Assembly (NCBI RefSeq): GCF_018991925.1
Contig: NW_024744477.1
Coordinates: 398,501-462,500, forward strand
Reading direction: 5' to 3'
Origin: Homarus americanus
Lineage: Eukaryota > Arthropoda > Malacostraca > Decapoda > Nephropidae
DNA: 64,000 bases
In this document: positions 25,101 through 53,432 of the stretch, one piece after another
How positions within the stretch are numbered: the first letter of the stretch is position 1
Layout: each line of letters starts with the position of its first letter
Notes under the pieces: generated by a model
What the model saw: the letters and a program-made list of their open reading frames with translations, nothing else
The model's database searches: none
What the model was told of the DNA's origin: nothing
Made by a program: the position numbers and the translations under genes

Positions 25101-27906
25101 TAAAAAATCTGGAATTAGTTTAATAAATTATGAACTTCAAATTTTATTGGTGAAATTATTAAGCATGTGTCCAAAGAAAACTCTGAAGGCGATTTCAATT
25201 CAAGTGAAACAAGAAATTATTAAGAAATACAAAGGAGGCATTAGAACCAATGCACTCTGTAAAGAACATGGCATGGCATCATCGACTGTGTCTACAATCA
25301 GCTGTTTGCGCTGCCGCTAAGTAAACAAAGCTGCTGGGAATTGTACATACACACCTCAAATTAAGTGTTAAAATATTATTATTTTTTTTATTATTGTACA
25401 GTATTACAGTACAGTATTGTACAGTGATATCCCCATTAGCTAGAACAATTGGTGCTGAGCACTTGCGGGAATGAGAGATTTCCGGGTAACGAGACAACTC
25501 TCAAAGCTGGAAAAAATTCCCTCCTCCCCAGAATTTCCTGGGTAACGGAAAATTTTTCTCGGAATTACCGGAAAATGCGCCTGATTTTCATCTCTCAAAC
25601 CCAGAAAAAAATTCCCCCATCCCCATAATTTTCCGGAAAATCGTTCCCAAAGTCGTAATTTTCCAGAAAATTCCGACTTTGGGAACGATTTTCCGATAAT
25701 TTCAATTCTGGTTATTGGAGAGTTCCGGGTTTAAGGGATTCCGACTAACGGAGATATTACTGTACCTGTACTGTAAATTTTGAGTTTAACCTCGTTCGTA
25801 TCAGTGGGCGTTAGTAAGTCGGGGACTGCCTGTACAGTGTTTGTATTATTTGTTTGCATTTCATGTGCATTTTTTATACTTGTGTTATGTTTTACAGCTG
25901 AAAATCTTATGTTAGGAATGCATCTTCAGATAATTCACACCTTTTCATTGGCAAACATGTTTCTTATAGTTTCACATAACAGTGTCTTATAACAACCTAT
26001 GTACTGTGATGAATGGGGTATGTCTACAGTCTCTAACAGTTCAATATTGTACTGTTAAAAAATTAAATGAATCCATGCTGTGGGTGCAAGGTACAAATTA
26101 CTGTATACTGTACTGTACAATATATACAATATTACAGTACTGTTGGTATCATTAGTATAAATTGAAGAAAAAATATCCTCAGTAATTAATGTTAATGAAA
26201 AGTTGTACAAATAACAGTTAAATCTCAGTAGCTACCCCTGTTGATGGATTTCTGTACTTGAGTCTTGGAGAATTGAGTCGCGTCACCAAAGCACTGAAGA
26301 CTTGCCTCATTCTCGAATCCCCTGTAACTACCCACAGCCATCCCCAAACTCCGCTAGTAGTTGGGAGGCCAGATATCCCATTGGGTTGAGGGTCTGGGGA
26401 GGAACGTCCAATTGGGAGGTGGTAAAACTTCAACAGGTGATTGTTTGGGCTGGGGAAGTAGTCTTTTTCTTTGGTGAGTGATCGGTCATTGTTGGGATTG
26501 TTTATACTGGCATCTCTCCTGTATCTGAAAGGGTTGATTGGTTAGTTTTCTGTTTGCATAAGTCTACAAGCCTATTTTTTGAATGCTGTTTACCACAAAT
26601 AGCACAAGACTTAGTTCCTGTATTAACTATCTTAGACACATCCAGTGATGCTCAAAACACTTCACAAGAGTTCTTGACAATAAACACAGCTATTATTTAA
26701 TATACAGTACAGTAATTACCAACTGTTAATGCTGTACAGTATAGTGGAAAGATAATAGCATTTCAGAATAATTCCCAGTAGTTTGTTTGGGCTTGGCTGT
26801 AACTTAACAAATGGGAGTAGAGGAGAAGGAGGAAATTAAAGTATAAATAAATAAAATAAAGAAATAAGTGAAGCTATTAATACCTCCAAAAAAGAGTATC
26901 TGTGATCACGGACTATTTTCAAGAGGTAATGGTTTGATTGTGGTATTGAACACTTCACCATATCGAGTTGTAGATATGTAAAGTTTAATTGCAATTCCTC
27001 TTTTGTTTGAGAAGTTTGGATACAGTATAACAAAAGGCAGATAAATAGAAGACCAACAGACTAATTCAGTAAAGTGGGAAGCATAGAAATGGGAAAATTG
27101 AAGTCTTGGAAAAATAAAGTTGGTTGATTACTGCACTTAAAAAAAATTAATACAATGTTGTGATACAAGATTAAGACTAAGCTATGAGTGCATTGAACTC
27201 AAGTTACTACAGTACAGTAGGCCCTTAAAGTTTGTGGGAGTTTGGGTCTTAAAATGGTTGCGAATATCATTTGCTGACCGAGGGGGGAGGGGGGGGGTTA
27301 CATTTTTTACTCGTGTGCAAAGAAATTTGTGTTTGTCCTTAGGACATTATTATTTCTTTTACCTGTATTGTATATACATATGTGTGTGTGTCCCGGCTAC
27401 GAAAATGCCGGCAACTTTAAAACTACCCGCAGACATTCTTGGGTACAACCAGGGTGCCATCCGCTAATAATAAAGGTCCGTTAATTGTCTGGGCATGCTG
27501 TATTGTACTGTATATAGAAAAGGAATTTATTGTTTGTTATAATGTCATGGCGTTGGGTATGTAATATTATGAAAAGAAAATCTCCAATTAACCTTATAAA
27601 TTAATACCGTTTGGCGTCGGGGAAATCATACGTTGCTCTCTGAACGCAGGTAATAATATCGTCCTTGGTGTAGTTGTGGAGATGGCAGCAGGTGTTATGA
27701 GGTTGATTAGTTTGGGGATCGTTGTCGTGGCCGTAGCAAACTTGTTGTAGGGCTGGGTGGTGAAGGCTGCCACGCGTGCAGATGATGACATGAGTGGTTA
27801 AAAAGATCCAAGCTATGAGTAGACAGTACCAAATTTGATGTCCGCTCCACCCACCTGCTCTCCCATGCCACCATAGCCATGCTTTCTTGAATAGTACAGA
27901 TGCCAT
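22169..27906 (-). CDS. Membrane-anchored SGNH-domain protein related to CASD1, five exons, 423 aa
   Basis: Hand-spliced exons 27608-27906, 26236-26524, 24327-24523, 22860-23049, 22169-22465. All joins are in phase and the 1272-nt CDS is open to TAA. The N-terminus has a transmembrane anchor (about 25-43), predicting a Golgi lumen enzyme. The block WVVTGDSRMRQVFSAL (G168-D169-S170) matches the nucleophile motif of the CASD1/NXPE-type SGNH fold. LLLLGDITHSG aligns with the human block VAGAATWS, LQDHLQESRIFRKYRG plus SNIDLYN with LQDPVYED...KIDAYN, and GNPLH...FLNDVCN with DGLH...LMNVYCN. CASD1 O-acetylates sialic acid and has a multi-pass membrane domain after the SGNH part. Here translation stops right after the SGNH domain. 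The C-terminal D..H pair is D388-CGNPL-H394, spaced five residues apart instead of two, so activity is uncertain. Family assignment is strong; substrate unknown. Confidence 0.84.
23127..24095. mobile_element. Tigger-like element in CASD1-like intron 3
   Basis: Left TACAGGAGGTCCTCGTTATA (23127) and right, reversed, TACAGGGGGTCCTCGTTATC (24095). Near-perfect 20-base inverted ends with TA flanks, plus related subterminal GGATTTAACC / GGTTAAATGG blocks. The 172-aa frame inside (23146-23664) has no transposase motif and is not treated as a gene. Confidence 0.85.
24536..24849. mobile_element. MITE with CCCTCGATAACTCGGCA ends
   Basis: Left TATAGTATACCCTCGATAAC (24536) with TCGGCAT; right reversed TACAGTAAACCCTCGAAAAC with TCGGCAC (24849). 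About 27-base inverted ends. It sits just upstream (in gene orientation) of the acceptor of CASD1-like exon 3: its edge is 13 bases from the first exon base at 24523. Confidence 0.85.
24920..25834 (+). mobile_element. Tigger/pogo-like element with transposase N-terminal relic
   Basis: Ends TACAGTGGTCCCTCCATTAA (24920) and, reversed, TACAGGCAGTCCCCGACTTA (25834). The plus frame 25165-25299 reads MCPKKTLKAISIQVKQEIIK, then KYKGGIRTNALCKEHGMASS and TVSTI. This is the CENP-B/pogo-type helix-turn-helix that begins Tigger transposases. It then breaks off, and another MITE (25420-25764) is inserted downstream. No catalytic domain remains. Confidence 0.72.
25420..25764. mobile_element. Nested MITE (TACAGTGATATCCCCATTAG ends)
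   Basis: Left TACAGTGATATCCCCATTAG (25420); right reversed TACAGTAATATCTCCGTTAG (25764), TA-flanked. The interior is full of AAATTTTTCCGG-type inverted motifs around 25500-25700 and would fold on itself. A second copy of this end lies at 52440. Confidence 0.85.
27213..27502 (+). mobile_element. MITE family B copy (short)
   Basis: Starts TACAGTAGGCCCTTAAAGTT and ends GGGCATGCTGTA. Diagnostic internal blocks: AATGGTTGCGAAT, a G-run, GTGTGCAAAGAAAT, CCTTAGGACA..ATTTCTTTTACCTGTATTG, AATGCCGGCAACTTTAAAAC, ACATTCTTGGGTACA. The same blocks occur at 35034-35643, 50170-50792, 52112-52439, 53433-53588 and, reversed, 60825-61000. Confidence 0.8.
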
Positions 27907-28179
27907 GCTGTGTTCTGTATTTTACTGCAGACATTCAACAGCCTCCTTTTGAAGAATTTCCTGTCATATTATTAAAAAGTCACTCTTAGTTGTTCCTCAA
28001 TGGTTAAGAGAAAAAATACCATTTTTTTTCATGTACTGTACTGGGTAATTCATCAGTGTTCCTCAGAAGTTAAGACACATTTTCATATAAATGAAAGGTC
28101 ATATATTTAATATTACTTGTTTCTATAATACTATTGGTTCACAAAAGACTCTGTGCTACATTGTATTGTATTGTATCCT

Positions 28180-28625
28180 TAAACTGTACTTAGTGCATGT
28201 GAGACCTCATTTTGATTATGTGGTTCAGCTTTGATACCGAACTGTAAAATGGATACCGACTCCCTAGAGAGTATTCAGAGCATTATGAAATCTGAAATTA
28301 CATATTCTTGAGAGATGTAGAGTGAGGGACGATATGATCAAAGTGTATAAGGGTTAATTTAAAGGGAGGCGATATAACTAAGATACTTCAACTATCAAAC
28401 CAGGAGCAAACACGTAGCAATGGTTTTAGATTAGACATACAGTATTAGATTTAGATGTGAAATAGATAAACATTGGTTTGGATGTAGAGTTGTGGAGTAG
28501 AACAAATTACCAACCACCATCATTGACTCAAACTTGCTGGAAAGCTTCGGATATGGGTTGGATGGATATAAGAGTGATAAGGGTTGGGTGTAAATAGGGC
28601 TGTCTAGTATGGGGATAGAAGCATT
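28180..28625 (+). mobile_element. Decayed CR1-like LINE 3' region
   Basis: Mixed frames give VRPHFDYVVQL near 28200, a RR-x-RDDMIKVYKG segment near 28340 (compare RRLRGDMIxVYK of CR1/L2-type elements) and a RVVE..NKLPTTIIDSNL..F segment near 28490-28550. The order matches the end of a LINE ORF2. Several stops; inactive. Confidence 0.6.
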
Positions 28626-29336
28626 AAATTTATTCAGTAGCGTATAGCAGTTCAATTAAATTCTTTCTTGAATTAGTGCATGACTGAATTATTAACAGAT
28701 CCACTGAAAGAACTTTTTGCTCTAACCTCCACTTCGCTCCCATTCCCGCTAAAGGAAGGATGTACAGCACAGCATAACTTGGTACATTTGATATTCTTGA
28801 TCACATCTTTGTCACTTAGTTTTTGGGGACAAATAAATGTAGAATAGGGAATTGTATTAGCTGAGTGGGGTACTGTATAATAGAAAAGTCAAGTACAAAA
28901 TGTAGGCAAATGCATAAACTATACAGTACGGTATATTTATATCTTTACACAGAAATATATTTTGTTGAGTTGACATCCAGTATGTACAGTACCCAAGGAG
29001 TTAATGAAAGACTGATTATATGTGTGTGTCATTCAGTACAAAACTTGTATGAAAACACTGTTCAAGTGGTAAGCAGAAAAGAACAAACAATCATAGATGT
29101 TAAGACATCTTCTGGATGGGTTAAAATTACAGGGTATCAACAAAGATTTATACGAATTGTGTGTGTTCTATAGGTAATAGTTGTGTATATACTCCACAAT
29201 GTAATGCTTGGAGGAGCACTGCATGAGAGGGTGTCAATGGGTTTTAGTTACCCCAACTGCAAACCGAGGCAGACATGCGCCAACGCTGGAAAGACACTGC
29301 CACCGCCCCTACCCGCAGTAGATGCAGCCCTCCACA

Positions 29337-29524
29337 TGTACACTCGTGAACAGAAGTCCTGTCGCCCCTTCTGCTGCTCCACGAACCCTGAGATTCAGAC
29401 TCATGAATCCGAAGCATTTATGGGCAGAATAATGCACCAGTGTCTACTGCTTCGGGTTCATGAGTCTGAATCTCTTGGTTCGCCAGCACATGGGGTAACA
29501 GGACTTCTGTTCACGACTGTACAA
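29337..29524. repeat. Long fold-back (imperfect palindrome)
   Basis: The arm at 29337-29420 (CACTCGTGAACAGAAGTCCT, ... GATTCAGACTCATGAATCCG) is the near reverse complement of 29446-29524 (GGGTTCATGAGTCTGAATCT, ... AGGACTTCTGTTCACGA). The loop is about 25 bases. It would form a ~80-bp hairpin. Whether it is a MITE, a structured RNA or a remnant is not decided; the 114-aa frame across it is a by-product. Confidence 0.8.
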
Positions 29525-32500
29525 TGAATGTGAACGATGCTGCTGGTCCTGTATCGGGCTCTTAAGTCACCTCAAAACTCACCAACCTAGGTGACATCCC
29601 TAATAACTCATATCATTGTATCATAGCTGGATGATCGTCATACTCGATTTAGAGTGACAGCAAAGTAGTAGTATTTGTGTAAACTATTAATATGCATTAT
29701 TAATATTGGTATGTGAATAACAATAGTCCTACGTAAATATTATAAAGCTTCATCATAGTCAAGTTTCCTTTATATAAAATGTGACTCCGTTATATTCTGC
29801 CCCTGAGGCGCAGTAAGGTGTGACGTGTCACCGCACCTGGGGTTAGTCACTAGGAGCAGCGCGTCGTAATGCCCTCTCCACTCCCCTGAAGTTTACCCAC
29901 CTTGTAGTTACGTCACTACTAGGTACTGCGTCCATTAAACCTGGTGGTTATATTTGCTGAGGTACACCTCCGGTGGCGGCATACCCAGAGGTTAGTAATA
30001 AGACAGTGCGATCACACGTAGTACGGTAGTTAGTGTCAACAGTAACAATTAACACCCATAGCTATATACTGTACCAAGGTGTAACAGAATTGTCTAAAAG
30101 TTGTCAGTTACAGTTTCTCTCGTTTTAAAAATCAATTATCACAACAGTAGCAGGAAATTATCTCATTAAAATCGTAGAAGTAACTGATGGTGTTAAGATG
30201 CTGTGGAAGCACGAGCTACCATTTGCTGTGAGAAATGCGTGCGTGTTGGCTGATAATTATGAAGCTGGGCGTTGAGTAATGAAGCTGGGCTTTGAGTAAA
30301 TGTTGTGCTGATTGAATGAGTGAATATATTATGATTAGATGTCTGAAAGGAGTCGAGTGAATTCTTTCACAACCCTAGTGTGATATTTTTAAATATATTT
30401 TATGAGTGACTAATTTAAATCATACGTCGGTACTCGCTAAGGGGAAGGTTGAGGTGATCGCTTTTAACTGTATTAAATTTATTGATAGAGCAACGGACAC
30501 GTGTTCACTTTATTACTGCTGTAATTGTTTTAGGAAGTTCATTATTAGCAGTCACTCCAGTCATCTAGATGCGCTTTAGTAAATTGTAATGTTTTTTCGT
30601 ACGCTCCCAGACATTGTTCGCTGGCGCGGTCTATACATGTTTAATCTCAAGGGAATTAAAGAAAGTTGATAAATGTTCAGTGTTTATTGTGTTTGATGTA
30701 TTGACTGGGAGAAATGTACTTTGTCAAATACACCATGAAATGTTCATTATGGATACGGAAAACTGCAAATTGAAGGCGAAGATTTTAATATTTATAAACT
30801 GAAATTATAAACCAAGCATCAGAAAATCTTGAATGGGGCAAAAGTCCTCACTGAAGGTCACCGCTTAACTGATAACCACGATTTCTCCTCAGATTGAAGG
30901 GATAACTAGTTTGAACTTGACCTAACCTTAGTCCAGTAACCATCAAAAACCAGACGTCAAGATTGTATGCTATTGTCATGATCTACTAATAAATACTATG
31001 TGCGAAGTCTACAAATGTACACACGATTTCATATTAGGTTGAGTAATACAAAATTTGGGTGATAGAAATTATGTGGAATGAATTTACTTAGTAAAAGTTA
31101 CATTTATTATCATATTAACTGTTGCTCTTAAACATCTTCCTCTTAAACTCTATTATTTATATATCCTTTTTGAACATATTGTAATGTAATTACCAGAATT
31201 AATTACATTTTCATAACATCTAAAGCGAAAACATAGCCTGTTGATTCAAACACATGCCGACCGAAGATTTAGCCTATTTTCCTATACTAGGTAGACCTGT
31301 TTACACTCGACCCTTATCACTCATTTTTCTGTCCAAAGCGCAATGTGCTTAGAAATGTAGAAAATTGATGTTCAATCGTGATGTGTAAAATTAACCACAA
31401 ACATACTTTTAACGTGTCAGTAAAGTAGGATATTAATATAGTCGTGAATGTACTTGTGGTGTGGAGAGCAGTGCAGAGTTAACGGCTGAACTGTGGGAGG
31501 CAGACTGAGTAGCTCGGCTAGGCTGTCTCCGTCCTCTGCCCGACTGGTACATTTGGCTCCCGGCACCTCTACCTCACACATCATCATCTTGATTCTCCCT
31601 TACTGCCCTTAATGTTTTCGTCTAATAAACTATTTTCTATTCGTTCTTTTACAAATTGTTTCTTATTTTTGTTGGCGTCAGCATCCGTGTCTGCATCCAA
31701 TTTACCAAATGGCTACGCAATTTGGAGGTGGTCATGACGTATCCTCTATTGTTGTGAATAGTCTTTTCCAGTGCTGTTTTGGATACTGTTCTCGCATCCA
31801 CAGACTAAGGTAGTAGACTATGCGTGAAGGATTACTATGTTCGTCATGCAAGGCAGGCGAACTGAAGCTGTGTCTTGTGTTGGTGGGGCATGACAAGGAA
31901 AATTGATGGGGTTTACGTTTTCCATCAGTTTTGAGATTTTAAATGTCTAGTTCCGGTTTATAGTATCTTGTGTGAAGAGTTGTTAGTCATAAGGTCATCA
32001 GTTGACTTAAATAATCGATATAGTATAGTTCAGGAATAATTAAGTCGCTCTATGGCCTGTCCAAGTGGCGAAGAGGTTAGTTTCTTTGTCGTAGTTGCAT
32101 CGATCTTTACTTTTTTAATAACATTTTCACCAGTTATCAGCCGTTATATGTTAAATTTGATGAGTGTTTTCTTTTAATTTAGTTATAGAAAAATTGCAGG
32201 GTTATTTTTATTCATAAGATGGATTATGTGTGATTGAAGATGTATTTGCAATAGAAACTTGCAGTGAACCCATGACGGACTTGTAATTTGAGGCTATTCC
32301 AAGTATCGTACATCGTCCCTGTTTATCGTCGCTGGCTGGTCAGGACGTTCAGTGAAGGGAAGATTAGGCTCTGTTCCAAGCCGGTGATTCCTGGGGCTGT
32401 GCATTAGGTAAATATGGTTTGAGATTGATTATTTATGAACTAGCGGATTCCATAAAGAGTCGCAGGAACCCTCACTCATAATTAGAGAGGTCAACAAAGG

Positions 32501-33012
32501 CCCCTGACAATTGCGAAGTGAAGTTTAGGTAAATGTCCACTGTGTTTTGTTGATGGCGTGCATCGAAGTCTTCATTTGGATGCTCGGTGCCGATTATCCA
32601 GCATTGCAAGTTAGTAGTAGCTGCATAACATCACATTGAACTAAAACTTTAGTCCATATAAAGAACAATTTCGTAAATAATGGTTGTTGTATTGTTTTCC
32701 TGCTCGTTGACAACTTGGTCATTCCGGCCTGCTTTCGGGATATCCTTTGGCATTGTGTTATTTATCCATAATCGATGGTAATTAGAGGACTCCATTTATT
32801 TATTACACTGTTTATTGAAGTAATGGGACATCTAGGTTTTACCCTCGTTACTATTGTCAGAAAGTGAACAGAGGAAAGAACTCGGCCATGACACGTGACT
32901 TCCATGTTTACAACCCACTCTACGTTTGACTTGAGCTACCTAGTGGGTATATTGATTCGTATATACACTTTGGGTATATTGAACTATATAAGCTTAGTAA
33001 GCAAAGCAAAAA
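29525..33012. other. Upstream region of COQ8A
   Basis: About 3.5 kb without a recognised exon. COQ8A has a splice acceptor directly before its ATG (34812-34813), so at least one noncoding first exon and the promoter must lie upstream. The less AT-rich patches at 29790-29960 and 31490-31600 are candidates only. No core promoter motif was assigned. Confidence 0.45.
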
Positions 33013-34137
33013 TTAACTGGTTGTGGTGGACATTGTGAGTTGTGGTGATTGGTGCGTATTGTGTGGTAGTGATTGGTGGGCGTTATGATAGTGATTGATG
33101 CGAATTGTGAGTGGTGGTGATTGGTGCATATTGTGAGTGGTGATGGTGCACTTTGTGAGTGGTGGTGATGATTGGTGGGTATTGTGAGTGGTGGTGATGG
33201 TGCACATTGTGAGTGGTGTTGATGGTGCATATTGTGAGTGGTGGTGATTGGTGGGTATTGTGTGAGTGGTGGTGATGGTGCACATTGTGGTGGTGATGAT
33301 TGGTGGATTGTGAGTGGTGGTGATGGTGCATATTGTAGTGATGATTGGTGGGTATTGTGAGTGGTGGTGATGGTGGTGGTGATGATATTGTGAGTGGTGG
33401 TGATGATTGGTGGGTGAGTGGTGGTGATTGGTGGTGTATGAGGGTGGTGATGGTGCAAGTGGTGGTGATGGTGCACATTGTGAGTGGTGGTGATGATTGG
33501 TGGATGAGTGGTGGTGATGGGCATATGGTGGTGGTGATGATGGTAGAGTGGTGGTGATGATGGTGCATTGGGTGATGGTGGTGATGATTGGTGGTGGTGG
33601 TGATGGTGCACATTGTGAGTGGTGGTGATGGTGTGTGAGTGGTGGTGATGATTGGTGGGTGAGTGGGTGTGATGGTGCATATTGGTGTGGTGATGATTGG
33701 TGGTATTGTGGTGGTGGTGACATATTGTGAGTGGTGGTGATGATTGGTGGGTATTGTGTGGTGGTGATGGTGCACATTGTGAGTGGTGATGATTGGTGGG
33801 TGAGTGGTGGTGATGGTGCATATTGTGAGTGGTGGTGATGATTGGTGGGTATTGTGAGTGGTGGTGATGGTGAGTGGTGGTGATGATTGGTGGTGGTATT
33901 GGAGTGGTGGTGATGATTGGTGGGTTGGTGATGGTGTGAGTGGTGGTGATGGTGTGTGAGTGGTGGTGATGATTGGTGGGTATTGTGAGTGGTGGTGATG
34001 GTGCATATTGTGAGTGGTGGTGATGATTGGTGGGTATTGTGAGTGGTGGTGATGGTGCACATTGTGAGTGGTGGTGATGGTGCATATTGTGAGTGGTGGT
34101 GATGATTGGTGGGTATTGTGAGTGGTGGTGATGGTTG
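33013..34137. repeat. 1.1-kb GTGGTGATG-type minisatellite
   Basis: Dozens of variants of GAGTGGTGGTGATGGTGCAT, ATTGT and GATTGGTGGGTATT units in higher-order patterns. All three minus frames stay open for hundreds of codons with His/Ser/Pro/Thr repeats because the unit contains no stop, so those frames are not genes. Located in the 5' region of COQ8A. Confidence 0.95.
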
Positions 34138-34215
34138 ATATTTTTTTTTTTTTACGGGAATTAGCCCACCCAGGCACAGGTCACTGACCCACATCGGGGC
34201 CTGGGGGGCGAAAAT

Positions 34216-34274
<59 letters not shown>

Positions 34275-34275
34275 G
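34138..34275. mobile_element. Retroelement-type tail with (AAT)n
   Basis: T12 run, then GGGAATTAGCCCACCCAGGC, ACAGG..GACCCACATCGGGGCC and an (AAT)21 array from about 34216. T-run plus GTCGACCCACGT...GGGGTGGGTCACT at 44020-44095 is a related sequence. Short conserved sequence plus simple repeat suggests a LINE/SINE end, but no family was assigned. Confidence 0.5.
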
Positions 34276-34817
34276 AACCACAAAGAAGTACAAAATGGAA
34301 AAAAAATTAAAAAGTGAGGAACATTATATGTATGTTGTGTTGTCAATAGTAAGAGAAACAATTTAAGACCCTGCAATTGTGTGTAAATGAGGCAGAAAGT
34401 CAGATCAGCAACCTGGGACTTGGTCACAATTTTCGTGATGCCATGTGGCAGCAAGATCTACCATAGACAGCACATTATGCTTCCAATATCTTCCCAGGCG
34501 GTAGTACCTCCCTGTTTGGTAGCTGCCTACTACCTAAGTGTTGTGAGTGGTGGGTGTTGCGAGTGTGGTGGTGATGGTGGGTCATTCTTAAGAGTCGAAG
34601 GGTTAAGTTACAATGGGTGCATGGTAATCATCAAAACAAAGGGATGCCACGGTTCCCTTTGATTTGCCAGTGATAATATGTGTGTTTGTGCTCGGTTGAA
34701 TTATTTGTACTGATGATAATTATTGGTGAGTTTCATTGTTTAAAGAAGATCAAGCCATTTTGGTGAAAAGTAGATTTTATTGTATTACAGTTCTTGTGTT
34801 TTGTCTCTTGCAGAACA

Positions 34818-51424
<16,607 letters not shown>

Positions 51425-52111
51425 ACATCAGCCAACAGCACTTTAGATACCAGTATTTCAGAACCTACCACTGATAAAAGACCAACTGGGTATAAAAGAT
51501 AATAATTTTATCGTTGCTTTCCACTGACACCCAATACAGCACAGTGGCTGGTGTATTATGAAATGTGGCAACTGTGAAATGGCCGTAATAACTGCCGTAG
51601 TTGACGGCCAGCAAAACAAAGAAACAGGCAACTGTGTATTAAAGCTCTGAAAATGGTCCTAAGGATGCTACATAAGCATTCCACACAGTTGCCACATCAC
51701 ACAAAACATCCCAGCCACGGTATTTGGGGGTAAGTATGGGTAACTGTACTTGGCATCCTATAAGGTAATATAATATTCTATCAGTTGGATGTTATTATCA
51801 AGGAGAGAGAAAGTAACTAGCATAAGAAAAAGAATGTTTAGTAAATTAATAATGGTGCATAGATAGAAATAGAACATGGAGAAGATTGGAGATGGTGCTG
51901 TTGATTTTAGTTGCAAGATTTGAGTTGCAGGATGAAAATCAGAAGACGGGGGTTTAATTATGATAGTGTTGTGTGATGTCTGAATCCTGGCATGATAGCT
52001 GATTTTCTGATTTTGTTGTGCTTAATGGTTAGTAAAATGTAAGTTAGGAACATGGGCTATGTGACCATATTTAAATTTCAGTAGGATTCAATATATAGCA
52101 TGCCCTTAAAA
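51425..52111. other. COQ8A 3' UTR and flank
   Basis: Sequence after the COQ8A stop; no coding exon. No poly(A) signal was assigned with confidence. Confidence 0.5.
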
Positions 52112-52600
52112 TTCTTGGGGGTTACAGTAGGTTCTCAAAATGGCCGCGAATAACATTTGCTGACCGGGGGGGAGGGGGGGGGTTACATTTGTGCTCGTGT
52201 ACAATGAAATGTACTGTATGTATTCCTTTTGTGTTTGTTCTTAGGGCAATTATTTCTTTTACCTGTATTGTATGGGAAAATTCTCTCACAAAAAATTGGA
52301 AACAAGAACAACAAAAATGTCATAGTTCTACCCTCAAGTCAACTCTGTGCTTTGTTATAATTTCAATAACAAAGCATGGTGTTGGCTTTAGAGTGGGTTC
52401 TCTCATTTTTAATACATTTATGTTTTCTTGTTTCTGATTACAGTAATATCTCCATTAGCTGGAATCCCTCAAACCTGGAAATCTCAAGAGTTTTTAATAC
52501 TGTGAACACAATAGCCTATCAACTTGTACAAGCTATCATTCTCTGCCATCGACACGTCCATGTTCGTTGTCATAAGAAAAGTTGATTTTGTTAACTTACG
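52112..52600 (+). mobile_element. MITE family B fragment followed by a partial copy of another MITE end
   Basis: 52112-52439 shows the family B blocks (AATGGCCGCGAATAACATTT, G-run, TTACCTGTATTGTATGG, and the CTACCCTCAAGTC..GCTTT hairpin part). At 52440 TACAGTAATATCTCCATTAG plus CTGGAATCCCTCAAACC begins, the terminus of the element found at 25420-25764, without a visible opposite end. Confidence 0.68.
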
Positions 52601-52619
52601 GCTCCCGTGAAAATATCAC

Positions 52620-53400
52620 TTCCTTATTTAAAACGTCGGCAAGGAACTCGCCTTCATTTTTTTCATAACTGCCCGAGCAGGGAGGGTCGGGAACTGAGCT
52701 GTACTTATCATTTTCAATGCATACTTTAATTTAGGGGGAGATGGTACAGGTTTCCTCGGGCATACAAGCGAGAACAGATTTTTCAGACAGTCCTGAGTCA
52801 GTCTTGATGTGAAAAGGAATTTGTGATCAGCATCTAGAAGCTCCTCTGCAATGTCCAAAACATTGTATGTTGAAATAATTACTCCTGTTTGTATGGGTTT
52901 CCAATCTTCACACTTTTGAAGATGTGAATCACTCCTTGTAAGTAGTTTACAGCTTCTTCATATTTTTTAGGGTGCATTCTGCTGAATGCCATTGCAGGAT
53001 GGCGACTGGTCATAAGTTCAAACCAAAGGTTCAGTATTTCAATCAGCCAAGCTGTGGTCAGATACTCCTCCTTCCTTCCCTCTTTGTTAACCAAATATAT
53101 AAGACCAGAACTAACGTCATGACTCAAAACCCGTGTGGCATTAGATACCTTCATCTTATCAAAATGGGTTGGCATTAATATTGCCATTAGCTTGGATGCT
53201 AGTTTCAAGTCCAGGTCTTTCTGAAACTTAGCAAGATCCTCCAGTGGCTCAACTCTGACCACATTGGATTTCAGTTTGTGTTTGAAGACAGAGGTTGCGG
53301 TAAGCTGATCAGCTGTTTGATCTTTGTAAAGAAACGACTCATGGTGTTCAGTGTGGGGTTCTTTTTTTTTCTTCAGAAAAGTTGATTCTTTTAGCATAAT
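52620..53400 (-). pseudogene. P-element/THAP9-like transposase C-terminal part, frameshifted
   Basis: Two overlapping minus frames. 52879-53397 contains PTHFDKMKVSNATRVLSHDV, LTTAWLIEILNLWFELMTSR and YLQGVIHIF, typical of the P-element/THAP9 transposase body. 52628-52885, after a one-base frameshift near 52895, contains KPIQTGVIISTYNVLDIAEE, FTSRLTQDCLKNLFSLV and ALKMISTAQF, matching the QTG..I...LL.LAEELL...RL.QD.LE..FS motif order of that family. The frame change makes it a pseudogene as read. Its likely N-terminal THAP exon is at 56415-56519. A Tigger element lies between. Confidence 0.76.
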
Positions 53401-53432
53401 ATTTTATCAACCTGGCACCAAATGATACTAAA

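Noticed and set aside
26836..27033. 65-codon minus frame as an extra exon of the CASD1-like gene
   Set aside because: Exons 27608-27906 and 26236-26524 join directly in phase 2 and give a continuous protein; no acceptor fits this frame.
29183..29527. 114-codon plus-strand frame
   Set aside because: It runs through both arms of the fold-back at 29337-29524; no domain recognised.
32994..34293. Minus-strand frames of 363, 426 and 364 codons rich in His-Ser-Pro
   Set aside because: Three frames of the same minisatellite; all are open only because the repeat unit has no stop codon.
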